NCBI GenBank assembly: GCA_025355915.1
Contig: JANXYT010000487.1
Coordinates: forward strand, 1 to 7,666
Length of the DNA: 7,666 nucleotides
Direction of reading: 5' to 3'
From: Holophagaceae bacterium
GTDB lineage: Bacteria; Acidobacteriota; Holophagae; Holophagales; Holophagaceae
Shown: positions 6,333 to 7,666 of the stretch, piece by piece
Position numbering within the stretch: the stretch's first letter is position 1
Layout: every line of letters begins with the position of its first letter
Position numbers and translations under genes: made by a program
Notes under the pieces: model-generated
Seen by the model: the letters and a program-made list of their open reading frames with translations, nothing else
Databases searched by the model: none
Told to the model about the DNA's origin: nothing

Positions 6333-7300
6333 CAGTTTTTTTCGCCGCAGTTCGGGCAAACCATGGCCATCCGGGGCAGTTGCCGGTAGCAGAAGCGGCA
6401 GAGCCGAGATTGGGTGGCGGAACGAAGGGTAGGGTGGGGACCGGTGGCTGACGTGGAGAGCACGGCCGTTCCGAGGGGACGGGTCTCCCGGGCGACACTC
6501 TCCTTCAAACGGCGGAGCGCCTCCAGGAGGGCCTGGGCCGAAAGGTACCGCTCACCCAGGTTCACCGCCAGGGCCTTCATCACCACCTCCGAGAAGGCCT
6601 TGGGCACGATGGGATTCCGGAGATGCGGCGCCAAAATTTGCTGGCTGGTAAAGGCTTGGGCGATCTTCAGCGGATCCGCATCGTAAAAGGGCACGGTGCC
6701 GGTGAGCATCTCATAGAGGGTGATCCCCAGGGACCACAGGTCGGACTGGAACACGGCCCGGCCACGGAAATGCTCGGGCGCCATGTAGGGTGGGGAGCCG
6801 ATCCGCGTGGGTGCGTAAGGCACATGCTGCATCTCCAGCACGCGGGAGGTGCCGAAGTCCGTGACCTTGGCTACGCCGTCGCGATTCACCAGGATGTTGG
6901 CCGGGCGTAGATCGCGATGGAGGATCTGGTGACCGTGGGCGAAGGCGATGGCGCTGCAGACATCCAGACCGATCTCGAGGGCCCGCGTGGGCGGAATGGT
7001 CCGCTCGCGGCGGATGAATCGGTCGAGGCCTTCACCCTCAATATATTCGAGCACCATGAAGAAGATGCCGTTCTTCCGCTCGACCGTGATGAGCTCGACG
7101 ATGTTCGGATGCTTCAGGCCCGCCATGATGCGCGGTTCCTTCAACAGATCCACGATTTCGTCCTGTTGCTGGTGCGGCACCTTCAGGGCCACCTTGCGGT
7201 TCACCCACGTGTCCATGGCCAGGTACACGGCCCCGAAACCGCCGGAGCCGAGGCGGTCCAGGATCTGGTATTTGCCCAGGGTCTGATCCTTGGAAAGCAC
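6332..7300 (-). CDS. Hanks-type Ser/Thr protein kinase with C-terminal zinc ribbon
   Basis: This 322-residue kinase is complete for catalysis. It has the glycine loop LGSGGFGAVY (17-26), ATP-anchoring Lys40 in VALKV, helix-C Glu55, catalytic HRDLRPAN (Asp130, Asn135), DFG (148-150), YMAPE (172-176), SDLWSLG and the late Arg251. The usual HRDLKP lysine is arginine, and the P+1 segment reads GSPPYMAPE with Ser in place of the common Thr. A ~45-residue Ser/Thr-rich linker leads to CRFC (301-304) and CPNC (315-318), a CxxC-x10-CxxC zinc ribbon at the extreme C-terminus. There is no transmembrane segment, so it is cytoplasmic on its own. The GTG start at 7300 has GGAG nine bases upstream; the longer TTG start at 7315 has none. 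It lies just past the rpoD terminator and overlaps tamB by one base. Substrates cannot be read from sequence; envelope assembly is suggested by context only. Confidence 0.92.
   Translation of the reverse strand: MLSKDQTLGKYQILDRLGSGGFGAVYLAMDTWVNRKVALKVPHQQQDEIVDLLKEPRIMAGLKHPNIVELITVERKNGIFFMVLEYIEGEGLDRFIRRERTIPPTRALEIGLDVCSAIAFAHGHQILHRDLRPANILVNRDGVAKVTDFGTSRVLEMQHVPYAPTRIGSPPYMAPEHFRGRAVFQSDLWSLGITLYEMLTGTVPFYDADPLKIAQAFTSQQILAPHLRNPIVPKAFSEVVMKALAVNLGERYLSAQALLEALRRLKESVARETRPLGTAVLSTSATGPHPTLRSATQSRLCRFCYRQLPRMAMVCPNCGEKN
6335..6341 (-). promoter_or_regulatory. Candidate -1 frameshift heptamer A_AAA_AAC at the kinase/tamB junction
   Basis: The kinase ends GAA AAA AAC TGA. The last seven bases before the stop form A_AAA_AAC in the exact phase of an X_XXY_YYZ slippery site. 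A one-base backward slip gives AAA AAA CTG ATG, which is the tamB frame, so translation would continue into tamB without a stop. The motif and phasing are seen directly. Function is uncertain: the first GC-rich stem I find (about 40 bases downstream, GGGGCC pairing with GGCUCC) is too distant for a typical stimulator, and no internal Shine-Dalgarno sequence precedes the site. Confidence 0.35.
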
Positions 7301-7335
7301 GGTCAGTGGCTCCAAAACGATGGGTTCAGAATGAC

Positions 7336-7367
7336 CGAAAAAGCCCCGCGGATGCGGGGCTTTTTCG
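7336..7367 (-). terminator. Intrinsic terminator of rpoD
   Basis: Arms 7336-7349 and 7354-7367 are perfectly complementary over 14 bp around the loop 7350-7353 (ggat). The core is GCCCCGC/GCGGGGC, flanked by A5 and T5, so the RNA has a U-tract in either direction. It begins 17 bases after the rpoD stop. It could act bidirectionally, but no plus-strand gene ends here. Confidence 0.93.
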
Positions 7368-7384
7368 CGAAAGAGGGACTGAAT

Positions 7385-7666
7385 TCAGCCCAGAAATGCC
7401 TTCAAGGTCTTGGAGTAGCGAGGGTGCCTGATCTTGCGCAGGGCCTTGGACTCGATCTGGCGGATGCGCTCGCGGGTGACGGCGAACTCGCTGCCCACTT
7501 CCTCCAGCGTGTGCTCGGAGCCGTCGTCGCCCACGCCGAAGCGCATGCGGAGGACGCGCTCTTCGCGCTCGCTGAGGGTGTTGAGCACGTTGCGGACGGT
7601 CTCCTTGAGGCGCTGCTGCACGACCTGCTCCACGGGGGAGACCACGGTCTTGTCCTCGATGAAATC
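7385..7666 (-). CDS. rpoD: RNA polymerase primary sigma factor, C-terminal fragment
   Basis: These are the last 93 residues of a sigma-70 family primary sigma factor; the gene runs off the right edge. The fragment starts [15 protein letters not shown]. Next comes region 4.1 with [17 protein letters not shown]. Region 4.2 follows, with [20 protein letters not shown] and ALRKIRHP, the helix-turn-helix that reads the -35 element and contacts activators. The near-exact match to the RpoD consensus, including the RERIRQIE recognition helix, indicates the housekeeping factor and not an alternative sigma. The end LKAFLG is the normal terminus. A GTG at 7645 is an internal valine codon. A strong terminator follows, so most transcripts should end before the kinase gene. 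Confidence 0.96.
   Translation of the reverse strand, partial: DFIEDKTVVSPVEQVVQQRLKETVRNVLNTLSEREERVLRMRFGVGDDGSEHTLEEVGSEFAVTRERIRQIESKALRKIRHPRYSKTLKAFLG

Noticed and set aside
6333..6359. TTG at 6359 as the tamB start
   Set aside because: It lies inside the kinase zinc ribbon, whereas the ATG at 6332 forms a standard TGATG coupling overlap.
1..7666. tRNA, rRNA, CRISPR array, insertion sequence or phage genes
   Set aside because: I saw no cloverleaf, spaced repeats, transposase or integrase signature on either strand.

Overview
The window is a GC-rich stretch (roughly two-thirds G+C by eye) of bacterial core-type genes. A TamB/AsmA-type envelope protein points to a diderm. The combination of a primary sigma factor, a soluble Hanks-type kinase, a TamB-like protein and short GC-rich intergenic gaps would fit an Acidobacteriota-like lineage (for example Holophagae/Geothrix). 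That placement is an impression from gene content and style; no marker here proves it.

Layout, left to right. Bases 1-253 are a perfect inverted repeat: two 117-bp arms around a 19-base spacer, built from the 5' end of a glutamate synthase large-subunit gene (gltB-like). The minus-strand copy is joined to a plausible leader and ribosome binding site and diverges from dnaX, so it looks like the authentic gene start. The plus-strand copy looks like a fold-back duplicate, either an assembly or amplification chimera or a real inverted duplication. A 107-bp divergent intergenic region follows, holding three short inverted repeats, two of which cover ribosome binding sites. dnaX (DNA polymerase III tau subunit, 350-1966, +) comes next.

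Everything from 1967 to the right end lies on the minus strand. Read in the direction of transcription, it runs: the 3' end of rpoD (primary sigma factor), a strong intrinsic terminator, a Ser/Thr protein kinase with a C-terminal four-cysteine zinc ribbon, a 1369-residue TamB-like protein, and a small MoaD/ThiS-like ubiquitin-fold sulfur carrier ending in Gly-Gly. Kinase and tamB overlap by one base (TGATG), and tamB and moaD are 34 bp apart, so these three probably form one operon. moaD and dnaX converge, and their stop codons abut inside a 12-bp palindrome.

The most interesting signal is at the kinase/tamB junction. A correctly phased A_AAA_AAC slippery heptamer sits immediately before the kinase stop codon, and a -1 shift there enters exactly the tamB frame. 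That would fuse a cytoplasmic kinase and its zinc ribbon to the single membrane anchor and periplasmic body of TamB, with the topology of a transmembrane receptor kinase. No clear stimulatory structure is visible nearby, so this is a hypothesis. Ordinary stop-start translational coupling explains the same overlap. The operon itself still suggests a link between phospho-signalling and envelope lipid transport or biogenesis. dnaX and rpoD are housekeeping genes with no evident functional link to it.
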